The position numbers and the translations under genes were made by a program. Source: Ciona intestinalis (taxonomy: Eukaryota > Chordata > Ascidiacea > Phlebobranchia > Cionidae). Taken from it: a stretch of DNA of 64,000 bases. Under the pieces are notes generated by a model. It ran no database searches and was not told the origin of the DNA. It was given only the letters and a program-made list of their open reading frames with translations. The stretch is taken from positions 9,959,420 to 10,023,419 of the forward strand of contig NC_020166.2 of the NCBI RefSeq assembly GCF_000224145.3, read 5' to 3'. Of the stretch, positions 1 to 15,000 are shown piece by piece; the stretch's first letter is position 1, and each line of letters opens with the position of its first letter.

Positions 1-81
1 GACAAACAAAATGTTTACTATCCAGTTCATATCACTCCTGGTTATGAACAAGCCGCTGATGTCAAGAAAGTTCAAAGTGAT
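1..81 (+). CDS. NEB: NEB super-repeat 0, exon F (partial)
   Basis: Last 27 codons of an F-type module ([11 protein letters not shown] core, ending VQSD). It is in frame from base 1 and ends at gtaagt (82). The missing 5' part corresponds to about 9 codons when compared with the F exon at 1149-1256. Confidence 0.9.
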
Positions 82-3000
82 GTAAGTTTAACATCATAAA
101 AGCAGTTTCAAAACAAACTCATGACACCACTGTTTTATGTTTTAGACAAATTACAAGGAGGGCTACAACAAAGAGAAAGATAAGAACAAGTTCAATGTCA
201 CAGATACTGAACAATATAAGTTTAATAAAGAATTAGACAACACTTCCTCAAATGTAAGTTAATGCAGCTGGATATTAAGAAGTTGTTGCATTGTATTTTC
301 ATCCCTATATTTTGTTCTTAGACGAACTACAAAAGTGAGTATGAGAAGAACAAGGGAAAGAATCAAACTTCGATTCCAGAAACTTATGAGATGACTTTAT
401 CAAAGGAGCTTCAACCAGTTCTTAGCAAAAAACAATACACTCAAAAATCCAAGGAGCAACAACAACATGTCCATGTTGGTTCAGGTAAATATTGGATAAC
501 CTTCATTAAAAATACTCTGCTAATACCACTGTGCTTTTTTATCCAGATGTGCAAGAGATATCACATGCAGTATCAACACAACAACAAGCATCAAAGCAAG
601 TTTACAAGGAGGATTTCAAGAAGAACATTGTTGGAAAAGGACCCCAGGATCCAGCTAAATCCTATCCTGAATATGATCTTCTTAGACAAGTTTCTAAACA
701 AGCTAGCAAGGTGCTTTATAAATTACAATGAAGAAACTTATGTTTAAAGTCTGTATGAGTCTAAATCTTTACATAACGCAACACAGGCTGAATATGTGAG
801 AGAAGCTGACAAGATGATGCACACCCACAATCTTCCACTTGATTATCCAGAGTTTGTCAGAGCAAAGGAGAATGCTATTAATGCCAGTGATGTGAGTGTA
901 ACAACATTCGTACCATAATTGTTGTCTTTTAATCAGTTAATTTATATTGTTTATTTTTAGCGACAATATCAGAAGCAAAAGAAGGAAGTGATTGACAAGT
1001 ACAGAGGGTTCCAAACCATGGACAGCAGTGACCATCCTATCGTACAACAAGGAATCAAAGTTGCTGAAATGGTTTCTAATGTAAGTAATGTAGAATTCAT
1101 ATAGATTCATTTATTTTAACAGCAAATTCTCATGACATGTTACAATAGATCCCATACAAAGAAGATTGGGATTATGACAAACAGAATGTTTACTATCCAG
1201 TTCATATCACTCCTGGTTATGAACAAGCTGCAGATGTCAAGAAAGTTCAAAGTGATGTAAGTATTATATAATTAAAGTTTGAACTCCACAAATACTTGCA
1301 AAACTGGGATAAATGATCCAGTTATGGATTGAAAATGATAAAATGTCCAACTAATTCCCATGTTTTAGTACATATTATGGAATTTTTTTAGGCAACTTAT
1401 AAGAAAGGATTCAATGAAGACAAAGACAAGAACAAGTATAATGTAACAGACACTGAGCAGTACAAATTTTCTAAAGAACTGGAAAATACAGCATCTGATG
1501 TAAGTCATGTGCCTGTATATATTGCGACAAACAATTGATATTTACTTGTAACCTTGATGTAATAGGTAAAGTACAAGAGTGCTTATGAGATGAACAAAGG
1601 AAAGAATCAAACTTCTATTCCAGAAACTCATGAGATGAGTTTATCAAAAGAGCTTCAACCAGTTCTTAGCAAAAAACAATACACTCAAAAGTCAAAGGAA
1701 CAACAAAAAAATGTTCATGTTGGTTCAGGTAAATTTTTTGTTAACTTTATAAATTATGTAATACTAACACTGTAATGCTTTCTCCAGATGTGCAAGAGAT
1801 CTCTCATGCAGTATCAACACAACAGCAAGCATCGAAGCAAGTTTACAAAGAAGATTTTAACAAAAATATTGTTGGAAAAGGACCTCAGGATCCAGCTAAA
1901 TCCTATCCTGAATATGATCTTCTTAGACAAGTTTCTAAACAAGCTAGCAAGGTAACTTAATTTCCCTCTATTAAAAACATATTCAGGTGCAATTACTTCT
2001 AAAATATCCAACTTTTTTGCCATTGCCACATCTACTATTTGTTTCTTTACCTAATTTTTTACATATCGATTTGTAGGCTGAGTATGTGAGAGAAGCTGAC
2101 AAGATGATGCACACCCATAATCTTCCACTTGATTATCCAGAGTTTGTCAGAGCAAAAGAGAATGCTATTAATGCCAGTGATGTAAGTAATGTTACCTTGT
2201 GTTACCATCTGGCTTCATGAGATGTGTTAAGCCTAATATTAATATGGTGATATGTACAGAGACAATATCAAAAGCAAAAGAAGGAAGTGATTGACAAGTA
2301 CAGAGGATTCCAAACCATGGACAGCAGTGACCATCCTATTGTACAACAAGGAATCAAAGTTGCTGAAATGGTTTCAAATGTAAGTAATGAAGAATTATTC
2401 TGACTTAATTTTTTGCTGCAATTTTTTCATGACAATTGTTACAATAGATCCCGTACAAAGAAGATTGGGATTATGACAAACAGAACGTTTACTATCCAGT
2501 TCATATCACTCCTGGTTATGAACAAGCCGCTGATGTCAAGAAAGTTCAAAGTGATGTAAGTATTTACATAAAAGTTACACAATGCAACATGTTTAATATT
2601 TCAAACCTTCTAGGCAATTTATAAAAAAGGATTCAATGAAGAGAAGGACAAGAACAAGTTTAATGTCACTGATACTGAACAGTATAAGTTTGCAAAAGAA
2701 CTTGGAAACACTTCATCTGATGTAATGCTATATATTTTGTTAAATCCTAACAATCCACCTGTAATACTTTTGTTGTGTAACCAGGTTAACTACAGAAGCG
2801 CTTATGAGATGAACAAAGGAAAGAATCAAACTTCGATTCCAGAAACTCATGAGATGAGTTTATCAAAGGAGCTTCAACCAGTTCTTAGCAAAAAACAATA
2901 CACTCAAAAGTCAAAGGATCAGCAGAAAAATGTCCATGTTGGTTCAGGTAAATATTGGATAACCTATATTAAAATAGACACTAATACATTTTTGGAATGT

Positions 3001-6000
3001 GCTTCTGCCATGTAAGTGTAGCTGTATTAACTGTAGACAATTTCCAGATGTTCAAGGAATATCACATGCTGTTTCCACCCAAAAACTTGCCTCTGATGTT
3101 CCATATCATGCCAACTATGACAAGGAAATGCTGGGGCGAGCACCGGCAGATGTAGCCAATGCGTATCCTGAATATAAACAGCTAAGAGAAGTTTCAAAAC
3201 AATCCAGCAAGGTTTGTTGATGAATAATGTTAAAGTTTTTGGTGTGGTTTAATACAGATCACTGTTCATTCACGCCCAATAAGTTGCGATTTGTGCTAAC
3301 TTTCTAAACTGTACAATAAACCAGATTCTATGAAGCATAGAATGGGTTTGAATTTTTGTGTTACACCGATAATCTGACTCAATGTAGAGATTATACCACC
3401 ATAGAAGTTCACTTGTTACCATTATTTTTGTATTTAGGCTTGTTTAATTTTACTAATTAAATTGTAATAAACATCTTCCCTATTGCTCTTTGTAGGCTGA
3501 ATATGTGAGAGAAGCTGACAAGATGATGCACACCCACAATCTTCCACTTGATTATCCAGAGTTTGTCAGAGCAAAGGAGAACGCAAAGAATGCCAGTGAT
3601 GTAAGTTAGCTTGCTTGTTAAATATCGCATTGGTTTCGAACTTTTTTCACTAAATAATAAACTATATTAAAACATTAAGTATTGGTTTTCAGACCAGTTT
3701 TGTATTAAATTTTACTTTGGATTTATTACACACAAGTTATAAACTTTGTCTTCCCAAAAATTCTTGAAACTTGATTTATATTTAGCTTGAGTACAAAAAG
3801 CAAAAGAAGGAAGTGATTGACAAGTACAGAGGGTTCCAAACCATGGACAGCAATGACCATCCTATTGTACAACATGGGATTCGAGTAGCAGATCTTATTT
3901 CTGATGTGAGTACAACAAATAATGATGCATCTAAAAGTTACATCATTTTCATTTGTGTCTTCAAGTAAAGTATAAAGGAATGTAATATGGGAAAATAACA
4001 TAAGTAAATATAATGGTTCTTTGACAGAGTATCGGTAGTATATATGTAAAGCTTATATACCTTTTTTATTTGTCTCTTCAAGTGAATTGAAGAAGAATAA
4101 AATAATAGGTCATAGCCTACCATCAGATAAAAAACATGTTTTTATGAAATACTGTTGATAATATACAATTGCAGCTAATGCGCTTATTCCTTCACACAAC
4201 TTGTTTACATACAGCGTAACTACCGTGAAGATTGGGAATACGAGAAGCACATGATATATTACCCTGTTCATATCACTCCTGGTTACGAACAAGCACTAGA
4301 TGTAACCAAATACCAAAGCAAGGTAATGTAAAGGTTATTCTTCAACAGCTTTTTCTGCCAATTTATTTGTTCTACCAATGTTATAATGCTATATTCGGAT
4401 TGACTGTATCAAGATTTATAATGGGAAGTTGGTTTAAAATATTATTATTCTTTAATATAACACATTTCAACTTTTACAACACCAGTTTAATGGCAACTTG
4501 TATATAACCCAACCAAACTGTATAGAGGCCCAATTATGACAATGTAATGGTGCTTTGAATTTTGATTTTGTCAAAGAAACATAATTTTATTTTTCATCTG
4601 AAATTATATCACAGGCTGCATACCTCAAGAATTATGATGAAAACAAATCAAAGAACAAGTTTAAAGTAACCGACACTGAGCAGTATCAGACAGCAAAGAA
4701 TCTTCTTGAACTTGTTTCTGACGTGAGTTTGTTGTTCTAATGTTTAATCATTTATCTTGGTCTATTTATAAAAAAAGGCTTAATCTTGTGTAGGCTTTAT
4801 TTTTTACAAATGTGGTAACAAAGAACATTTTTATTCAAAATGACAATGAAAATTATTTAAAAAAGTGATAGTCAGACAATTAAAGCATTTTTCAACATTT
4901 TTCAATAAAAAGTTTCTTTGAAATGCCCAATGTTACAACAGATACTAACTTGTAAGGAATATAATTAAGTTTAATTGGAATAAAGGACTACAATGGCTAT
5001 TAAATTTTCGTCATTTAAACTTCAGCTGTATAGTTATGATATGTTTACATGAAAAACCAGAAAACTGTAATACAAGTGAAACTATTTTTGGCAGAAAAAT
5101 TACCCCGATGGTCTTGGACCTTTTCATTCTGTGTCCGAAACCCATGAGATGGAACGAGCAAAGTCTCTTCAGCCACTGAAGGAAACGGTTTACAGCAAAG
5201 AAGCAAGGAAAGTGTTAAACAACTACAACCTAGACAGCAGTAAGTGTAAATGAATGAGTAAACGTAAAGTGTTTATCGTTGCATGGTAGGTCCATGACAG
5301 TTGTTGTAACACGGGTATAAAGTAAATGTAATATATTTATTCTTGCGCGGCAAGGCTAGTGCATTTATAGCATGGGTATTCTGTTTTTTAAACGTCGTTC
5401 CCGCTTACGAGTTATTAAATGTGTAACTTTCTTTTTACTCTTTTTATACTTGAACTGCAATCATATTACAGTGTAAAGGTAATGATCTTTTATTCTGTTT
5501 TTTCTACACAAAGGCACCCAAGGAATTTCCCATGCACTGCTCAGCCAGAAGAATATGTCACGTCAGGAATATCTTGAGAACTTCAAGAAGAATGTGCTTG
5601 GAAAATGTCCTAAGGATCTTGAGTCTTACCCAGAGTATAAGTTTGCCCGCGATGTGTCTAATATGGCAAGCAAGGTAAGAAACCATGGCTTTAATATTCA
5701 TAAGTGGACTTGTATAGAGTTACTTCGGCCGTGATCTAATATTTACTTTATTACTAGAGAGGGTATGTGAGAGAAGCTGACAAGATGATGCACACCCACA
5801 ATCTTCCACTTGATTATCCAGAGTTTGTCAGAGCAAAGGAGAATGCTATTAATGCCAGTGATGTGAGTACCGAGACTAATACTAAAATGTAATTTATAGC
5901 ATAATCTTTATTTTATCTGCCAGTTATGTAGTAGTAAATTATTAGCTTTTTGATCATCACCTATACAATTATTACTTTTACATTTCAGAGACAATATCAA

Positions 6001-9000
6001 AAGCAAAAGAAGGAAGTGATTGACAAGTACAGAGGATTCCAAACCATGGACAGCAGTGACCATCCTATTGTACAACAAGGAATCAAAGCTGCAGAACTTG
6101 TTTCAGATGTAAGCCATATTCGAACACAAGTTTAAATTATTTTGTTATGTAAATGCATCTGCAGAAAACATACAAAGAAGATTGGGAGTACGACAAACAA
6201 ATGATCTACTTCCCTGCTCATATAACACCTGGATACGAGGCTACTGTTGCAGCCAGCGATGCACAAAGTGATGTAAGTGAAATATACATTCTTACTGTTG
6301 TAGAGATGGGCTACATGAAGGTACACCCTTGCACTATGGAATATACCGGTTCCATCTTAACAGTGAGCATGAGATGTATGAATATTACATGCATATCTGG
6401 TGTATAAGCAGACACCCTTGCTATAACTTGACAGTGAGAATGAGGTGTATGAATACACCATGTGTGTCTGGTGTATAATAAGACACTCATGGTATAATTT
6501 AACAGTAAGCATTAGGTGTATGAATACACCATGTGTGTTTTTTAAATCAAATTTAACAAATTCAGTTTTGCTCAAATGAATATTAATTAAAATCCTGTGT
6601 TTTGTGTATTAGACAAAATATAAGAAGAACCACAAAGAAACAAAGGCTTTAAATAAGTTCAAGGTTACTGACACTGAACAATATAAATCCAACAAAGCAA
6701 CTGCTGACTTAGTTTCTGAGGTGAGTTGAAACAACTTGTGTTTTAAAACTCAACTTGGGAAACCTTTTTTCCTCTTGGAACATGATTTCAAAAAGAAGGT
6801 ATTAATGTATGATAACTGGTACCTATTGATTCTGAAACATGGTTTATTTCAAAAATGTAATCAGAAAACTCATATTAAGATTAAGAAAATATTTATGAAA
6901 TTGTAAGAAACAGGAGTACTGGTGTTTCGCAAGTTTTTCACACAAAAAAGTTTTTTGGACATAATGTAAAAGTATTTGCGAAAAATTAGGCATGACATTT
7001 TTTATACATAATGTTACATAATATATTTCCACAACTACAGGTGAAATATCGTGAGGATTACGAAGCCAAGAAAGGCAAGAATGTGAAACAAATTGAAGAA
7101 ACTCCCGAGATGGTTTTATCCAAATCACTTCGACCGATTGTGAGCAACAAACTTTACATGGATAGTGCGAGGAAAATTATGCAGAAATACAACCTTGATG
7201 CTTGTAAGTGTTCACATTTTAGCAGTTTCTGTTCTACCATCCTGGACATCTGTAGCTTATTTAAATTCTGTAAATTATTTGTCTACTAATTTAGTTTCAG
7301 GTATGAAAGCCAAATGGTTTTTAAGCCAGGCATAAGTTCTGTACATGCACTGTATATAGTTCACCACAACTACTGTTTCACCCTTTATCTGCATTTTAGC
7401 AGTTGGTGTTTTCAATAAGTCATTTTGCTTTCTAATATTCCTGCCCACTGGTTATATGAAAGTATTTTGTAAACTACACCTTTAGCCATGTGTAAAAGAT
7501 GCCTATACATTATCTCACCTATAGTATAATCAAGGAAGTAGAATATTATATGCTTTCCCCCCTTGTATGAGTTGTTTTATCAAATAAGTTTTTTACTTCT
7601 GTTTATCAACAAGTGATCTTAAAACAATTGTGGTTTCACTAGTACTTCTTATCTTTTTACTATTGTATTTTATTCTGACCTTTATTACTGTGAACGAAGA
7701 AACAAAATAACTACTGTGCCAATGAGAAAAAACTATGTATCTATTACAATTAGCTAACTTTGCTTGTTCTTTATTCCAGCCATGCAAGGAATCGCCCAAG
7801 CTCTTTCATCACAGAAAGTTGCCAACAGACATCAATACGTTGAAGACTTCAAGAAGAATGTTGTTGGGAAAGCTCCGGCTGATCTTACTGGATCTTACCC
7901 CGAGTACGATCATGCACGAGAAGTCTCCAAGATGATTAGCAAGGTGACTAAAATAATGCTTTTTCTCTTTAATGGCTAAGGTTCTATGCCAATACAAGGG
8001 TACCTGGGAATTTGGCCAGAAATAATCCATTATGTAACTGCGCTTTAGTAATTATTCTGTTGACAAATTTAAATTTTTATGATAATTTTTTAATTGAAAA
8101 AATGGTTTAAGAAGCAACCCTTTATAGTAATGTTTACGTCCTTTCAGCCATTATATGTAAAAGAAGCTGACAAGATCATGCACCATCACAATCTTCCACT
8201 TGATTATCCAGAGTTTGTCAGGGCAAAGGAGAATGCTATCAATGCAAGTGATGTAAGTAATGTTGGCAACTATCTGCATAATATATCAATGTGTGAAACT
8301 TATTGTTAACTTGGTAATATATGCAGAGACAATATCAAAAGCAAAAGAAGGAAGTGATTGACAAGTACAGAGGATTCCAAACCATGGACAGCAATGACCA
8401 TCCTATTGTACAACATGGGATCAAAGCTGCTGAGCTTATATCAGATGTGAGTTCACAACTAACTATATAACATAAGCTTTCACTTTTGCTTTCACCTGCA
8501 GAGAAAGTACAAGGAGGATTACATGGCAGATAAAGACATCATTTATTACCCTGTCCATCTGACTCCTGGGTATGAAGCTGCAGTCAAATCTAATGAACAT
8601 CAAAGTGATGTAAGTAATAGTATTTTTGATATGAAGGAATGTAACTTATTTATTTGTAAATAATCTTTAACTGCTCATCTGGTATAATACAAGTGTATTT
8701 CCGACATTTCAAAATTATTTGTCTGTGGTAGGCAACGATAGGTGTTATAACATAGGTGTTCAGTTGTGGCCACTGAGTTGAAGCAATTGCTGTTATGTGT
8801 CTTGCCAAATAAGACCCACAATAGTCACTGCGTCACGCATCAAACCTGTGACCTCTGGGCTAAAGGCAGGCACGCTAACCACTAGACTATATCAATGTAC
8901 AAAGATAAATCGCTTACTATTTTACTCTTACAGGTCTCTTATAAGAAAGCTCACAACAAAGAAGGTGGAAAAAACAACTACAAGTTTGCCGAGACAGACA

Positions 9001-12000
9001 CATATAAGGGAGCCAAGGAAATGGAAAAACTAAAAGATGTCAGTTTAATTAAAGCACTGTTTATTAATCTTAGCTTATGTTCACTTTGTATGTTTCTATA
9101 CTATGTATAATTTATTACAAAACTTTCTGTGATATGCTTTTTATGTTAACCTAGTTGTAAAAATTTAAACTATGAAGATTTACTGGTGAATTTTAAAACC
9201 TAATGACTGCCCAAAAATGATGCACTGTTTACAAGAGGCACATAAGAAGATATATGGTACATAATTTATTTTTTTGATAAATTTTTGTTCACTACCTTTT
9301 TGGGCATTTTTATTTTGTTGTTTTTTTACTTTTTTTATTGACTAGTTGTCCTATCTTATTTTTTGTATATTTTGAATTTTTTTTGGCTCACATCTCATAT
9401 ATTTGTAGCATATATACAAAGGAGAATACCCTCGTGACTTTACTGCAATTGAATTGACTCCAGAGATGGAAATTTCAAACTTGGTCAAGACCATACTTAG
9501 TCATTCTAAGTATACAAAGGATGCCAAGAAAAGATTGGACGTCTACAATGTAGATATTGGAGACCAAAGACTCTCACATGCTATGCATGCTACACAGGTG
9601 ATTTAGAACTATATGGGTGGTATAGGTGCAACACAGGTTGGTTAATCTTTATGGTTTGACAATTATATTCTATTCTGTATAGGTGAGGTGAGGACCTAGA
9701 ATCTAGGCCAAATTCGGCCCATTATCTGAACTCCTTTGTCTGTCTGAAGTTTGTTACTGACTCTTGTATACCAGTAGTTAACAAACTTAACGAAAACTTT
9801 GACTATAACTGTTATTATAATGTCGACAGTATGAAGTTTTATATTCTATTCTGTATGGGTGACCTGGGATCTAGGTCAGATTTGGCCATTATTCGAACGC
9901 CCTTGTACGTCCAAAAGTACAAAGTTTGCAATAATTAAAATCTCTTTATTGACTTTGATAAACCATTAGTTAACAAAAATTAACGAAAATTGAAACTAGG
10001 ACTGTATATATCTGTATAACTGTATTTATAATGCCATAAATGTACAATAAGACTATAACTGCATAACTGTTATTATAATAGTATTACTCTGTTTTATTCT
10101 GATAATATGTGCTCTGTATTAAACTTGACCAAACTTTCAGATTGGGTCTGAGAATTTATATCGCAAACGTTTCTTGAAAGAGACTCATGGGAAAGCCCCT
10201 GCTGATGTCACAATAGCTCACCCTGAATATGAACACGCAAAGGAAGTTGGAAAAATGATCAGTAAAGTAAGTTGTAATGTCACAAACAAATAAAATGAAA
10301 ATTACAACATGAATTTTCACTTGAAAAAGTTTTATAAGTGGGTACATTTTGTCAAAGCTATGAAATAGAACACATTTTCTCAAAGGTATATAATTGGATA
10401 TATTTTAACAAAAATATGCAATTGGCTACAGTTTATTTTAATTGTCATTAAACCATTTCACAGCCTGCTTACATAAAAGAAGCTGACAAGATGATGCACC
10501 ATCACAATCTTCCACTTGATTATCCAGAGTTTGTCAGAGCAAAGGAAAATGCTATTAATGCAAGTGATGTGAGTACCAAGACCCTAATGTTTCTTACTTG
10601 GTGAAATTTTATGTACATATTGCATATTTTGACACCAGACCTATATTTAAACAATCGTGCAGACTCTTTAATTGTTTAAATAGCGCCGGTGAGGCCCTGC
10701 AGCGTGGCATGCCATTGGTCCTAATTAATTAGGTCAGGATTGGGCTTTTACCAGCCTAACAAACTGTTTCGACTTTTATGTAATCATGCATCAAAAAGCG
10801 TCAAGGAATATTTATTGACAATAAACCTTCCGTACCAGCGACAATATCAAAAGCAAAAGAAGGAAGTGATTGACAAATACAGAGGATTCCAAACCATGGA
10901 CAGCAGTGACCATCCTATTGTACAACATGGGATTAAAGCTGCAGAGCTAGTTTCACAGGTTGGTAAAATAAACACACTGATATATTGTTGTTTTTAACAC
11001 TAGTATTGTTGCTTTTTTATATTTGGTATTTAAAGGATTTTATTCGTACTCTGCTTTATCAGAAATTAATATGGTTATAACAAAAAACCTTGAAGTGAGC
11101 AAGACGTTTATTGATAACGTTAAGTAAAAAATGACAACAAGTTTAACTTCTGTCATCCCCCTAAACCAATGTACTCTGTTATTGTTAGATATTAATTGTT
11201 CTTTTATCTCTTTGTTTTATCACTACGTATATCCCTTCTTTTTATTTTAAATATTTTCAATCTGTGCCACCAGAACCTATGAGACAGATGAATTTGTCAT
11301 TATAATACTATTATGTTTTTATCACCTTTCAGGCCCGCTACATTGAAGACTACTTGGCTGACAGAAGCATCATATATTTCCCTGCTCATCTCACTCCTAC
11401 GTATGAAGCTGCAAGCAAAGCTGCTCAATACAGTGATGTAAGATTAAAACTGTTGACAAATATATGTAATTTGTTTAAGTCAAACTTAAATAATATAAGT
11501 AATTAGTTTAAGTCAAACTTAAATAATATAAGTAATTAGTTTAAGTCAAACTTATGTAATTAGTTTAAGTCAAACCCTGAGTACATTCATACAGTGATGT
11601 AAGATTAAAACTGTTGACAAATATATGTAATTTGTTTAAGTCAAACTTAAATAATATAAGTAATTAGTTTAAGTCAAACTTAAATAATATAAGTAATTAG
11701 TTTAAGTCAAACTTATGTAATTAGTTTAAGTCAAACCCTGAGTACATTCATACAGTTATGTAAGAATAATACTGTTGACAAATATATGTAATTGGTTTAA
11801 GTCAAACTTAAATAATATAAGTAATTAGTTTAAGTCAAACTTAAATAATATAAGTAATTAGTTTAAGTCAAAATACAGTTATGTAAAAAATAATACTGTG
11901 GGCAAGTATATGTAATTTGGTAAGCCTCATTTCACTTAAAAAGCCATAAACCACACATGGCTTAAACGCCTGTACCAAATAAAAATGCAATGGCATAATT

Positions 12001-15000
12001 TGGGCCAATAAACTGATAAAACCAGTTAAAAGGAAGAACTGATATGTTTGTCTACTCCTGCAGCTTATTCGCTCACATTTTACCAATGCAAACTTGCGGA
12101 AGGCCACAGTAGGATTTTAGTGTAGTATTATTGTACTACCTTTTTCCAGCCAAATTACAAACAGAAATTATCATTCCTTTTTTGCCTGCTTTTTTGCAGT
12201 AGTAAAATCTTTTTGTAATATGATAAAACTACAAGTATAAAACACAGTAGGTTTTCAGTGTTATATTTTCATACTATCTTTTTTAGCCAAATTACAAAGA
12301 AAAGGAATCATACTATTTTCTTTCAGCCAAAATACAAAGAGAAATACGAGAAATTAAAGGGAACGAACAAGTTTGACCCAACTTCAACAGAACAATATGG
12401 AAACTTGAAACAATCAAGAGCAATAATCAGTGAGGTATGACAACGGTTTAACCTAATCAAAAAATCTCATTAAAAATGTATGGAAAAAATCAAATCGTTT
12501 CTTCTATTTTATTTCTTTGAATATAAAAGTTAGATGGATAAAATGTATGTACATCTCGTTAATTAAAAATACTTGTTAGAGTTGTGAGGTCATCGAGGTT
12601 AATGTGACAAAACATTGAGTATTTTCTTCAATGCGTTATAAGTATTGTTTATAATCTGACATTCTATAATTAACAAGATGTACATACATTTTTATATTTG
12701 AAAATGTATGATGTTTTTGTTTGTTATGTTTACAGAAATCTTACAAAGAAGATGGTATGAAGCGACTTGCAACAGAATTCTCACCGCTCGACGAGACGCA
12801 CGAGATGGTTATTTCAAAACAACTTAAACCTTTGCAACCAGCGGAATACCAAAAGTTGGCCAAGGAGCTACAACACAAGTATCATCTGAACGTCGAACTA
12901 CCGGTATTGTATTGACTGTTGCGTTTAAAAGATTGTATTTTTTAAAGTGAAAAAGAGATTCGGTTTGACTAAGGACCTTACACTTGCAATAATAGCTGAA
13001 CCCAGCTTTAAACCTGTATTCACTGGTTTTCTAAACATCTTAATTAGCTGCTCCCTTGGAATAAAATGTTAAATTTCTTGTCTAAAAACACTACACTCGG
13101 AATATTAGCTGGGCCCAGCTTTGAATCTGTATCCACTGGGCTAGAAGCAATTCTACTAACCTCTGTGTCATGTTGCAAACTTTGCCGGTACAGAAACAAT
13201 CGGCAGATTTTTTGCACACTTATAATGCACCTAGCATTAACAATACATGCATATTTAGATTGATATAAAATCGAATCTTATGATTGCGTTTTGTCATAAA
13301 GGAAATCACTCACGCTATCTGTGTGTCACAATTGGCATCAAAGAACAAATACATTGATGACTACGCAAAGAATGTGAAAGGAAAAGCACCAGCAGATATT
13401 GCTAACTCTTACCCTGAATACATTCATGCACGAAATGTATCCAAGCAAACAAGCAAGGTAAGAATGTCATATAGTCGGGTGAGGGGAGACAGGACACTTT
13501 TAGCATATAATATCTAAATATCCTGATCATGTTTTATTTAACTACGATGTTATATGTGTTTTAGCAGTTTGTTGAAATTTTCATAACATAATACCAAGGT
13601 TATCACAAATGTGTTTTCCAAATTATAAGCCATGCAAAAAACAGATAAAACAAAAATAAATGAATAAATCATAAAGTAAAGTTGCATTCACAGTAACTAG
13701 TAAGTACATGCAATGTGTATGAAATAGAACACCTGTGTAATAAGTTTAAGTTGACTCGCCATGACAGTATAATTGAGTGACACTCATTTTCAGTAACATT
13801 AATATATATTCTTTAGTTTCATATGATTGCTTTTTTGCATCATAATTCCCTTTGTTACATCACAGGCTGAGTATACAAAGAGTGGAGAGGAAGCCCGCCA
13901 TAAATTTACTCTTCCTGTCGATACACCAGAACTTAACCGAGTAAAACAAGCATCCATTAATGCCAGCGATGTAAGAATATGTTTCACAACTTTTCTATAA
14001 TATTATTCCTTATCCTATTCTATGTGGTTTTTGTCCCACAACGTGGCACACAACAGGTCCCGAGATTTAAGCCAGGATTGGCCCATTATTGTAGACAGGC
14101 CTATAGAATATTATATTAAATATACAGGTCTATATTGACTCCTTATAAGTAAAGTACTCTTCTAGTAGATAATACAAGGCTGTTTTAAGCATCTGGTAAA
14201 ATCCTGTAATATGAACACCACCTATAAAGAGGCATTTGTATATATATAGTAGGGTGGGGAAAGATGGGACCCTTTTTATCCAAATCCTGATCGTGTTTTA
14301 AACAATTAACAATGGTCTATAGAAGTTGTAAGGATACGGCTTTATAATTCTTTGTATTTTCTTTATTTACTACAAAGTTGGATGTGAACACAGACTGAAA
14401 AGGAGTCTCAACTTCCCCCACCCTACTTAAAAAAATATATAATTTTGTTTTATAGCTTGAGTACAAGAAACAAAAGAAGGCAGTGATTGACAAGTACAGA
14501 GGGTTCCAAACCATGGATAGCAATGACCATCCTATTGTACAACAAGGAATCAAAGCTGCTGAACTTGTTTCCGAGGTTTGTTAGAAATACATACAAATAC
14601 ATGAGAAAAAGTTTCTAAAAAAATCTGTTCATTTTTTTTAAATTTTGTTAAGCTCAAAAAAATTTGTTAAAATTTTCCTCTTGTTCTGTGAGTGAAGTGT
14701 ATTTTTTTCCTTTAGAAAAGGTACAAGGAGGATTACATGGCTGATAGGGATATGATCTATTACCCAGTCCATCTAACACCTGGATATGAAGCTACACAAG
14801 CAACTGATAAAATCAAACCAGTAAGTTCCTTTTTTCCATTTAAACGTTTCTCATATTGTGTTCTCGGGTGAATAAAAATAACAGACTAAAAAAATGTTTA
14901 ATTTACAAACATATTCATGCAGTAAGTTTTATTATTACTAAAGGGATTCTTAAACTGTATAGGTAAAGCAGATGGGTTTTACAAAGTTTACTCCTAAAAT

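Noticed and set aside
391..747. Uninterrupted protein-coding genes in the long frames through nebulin introns
   Set aside because: Such frames are exon plus intron read-through (for example B exon into C exon); phase and module structure require splicing.
11440..11880. CRISPR-like array
   Set aside because: Regular repeats, but units contain no unique spacers and the genome is eukaryotic; it is an intronic minisatellite.
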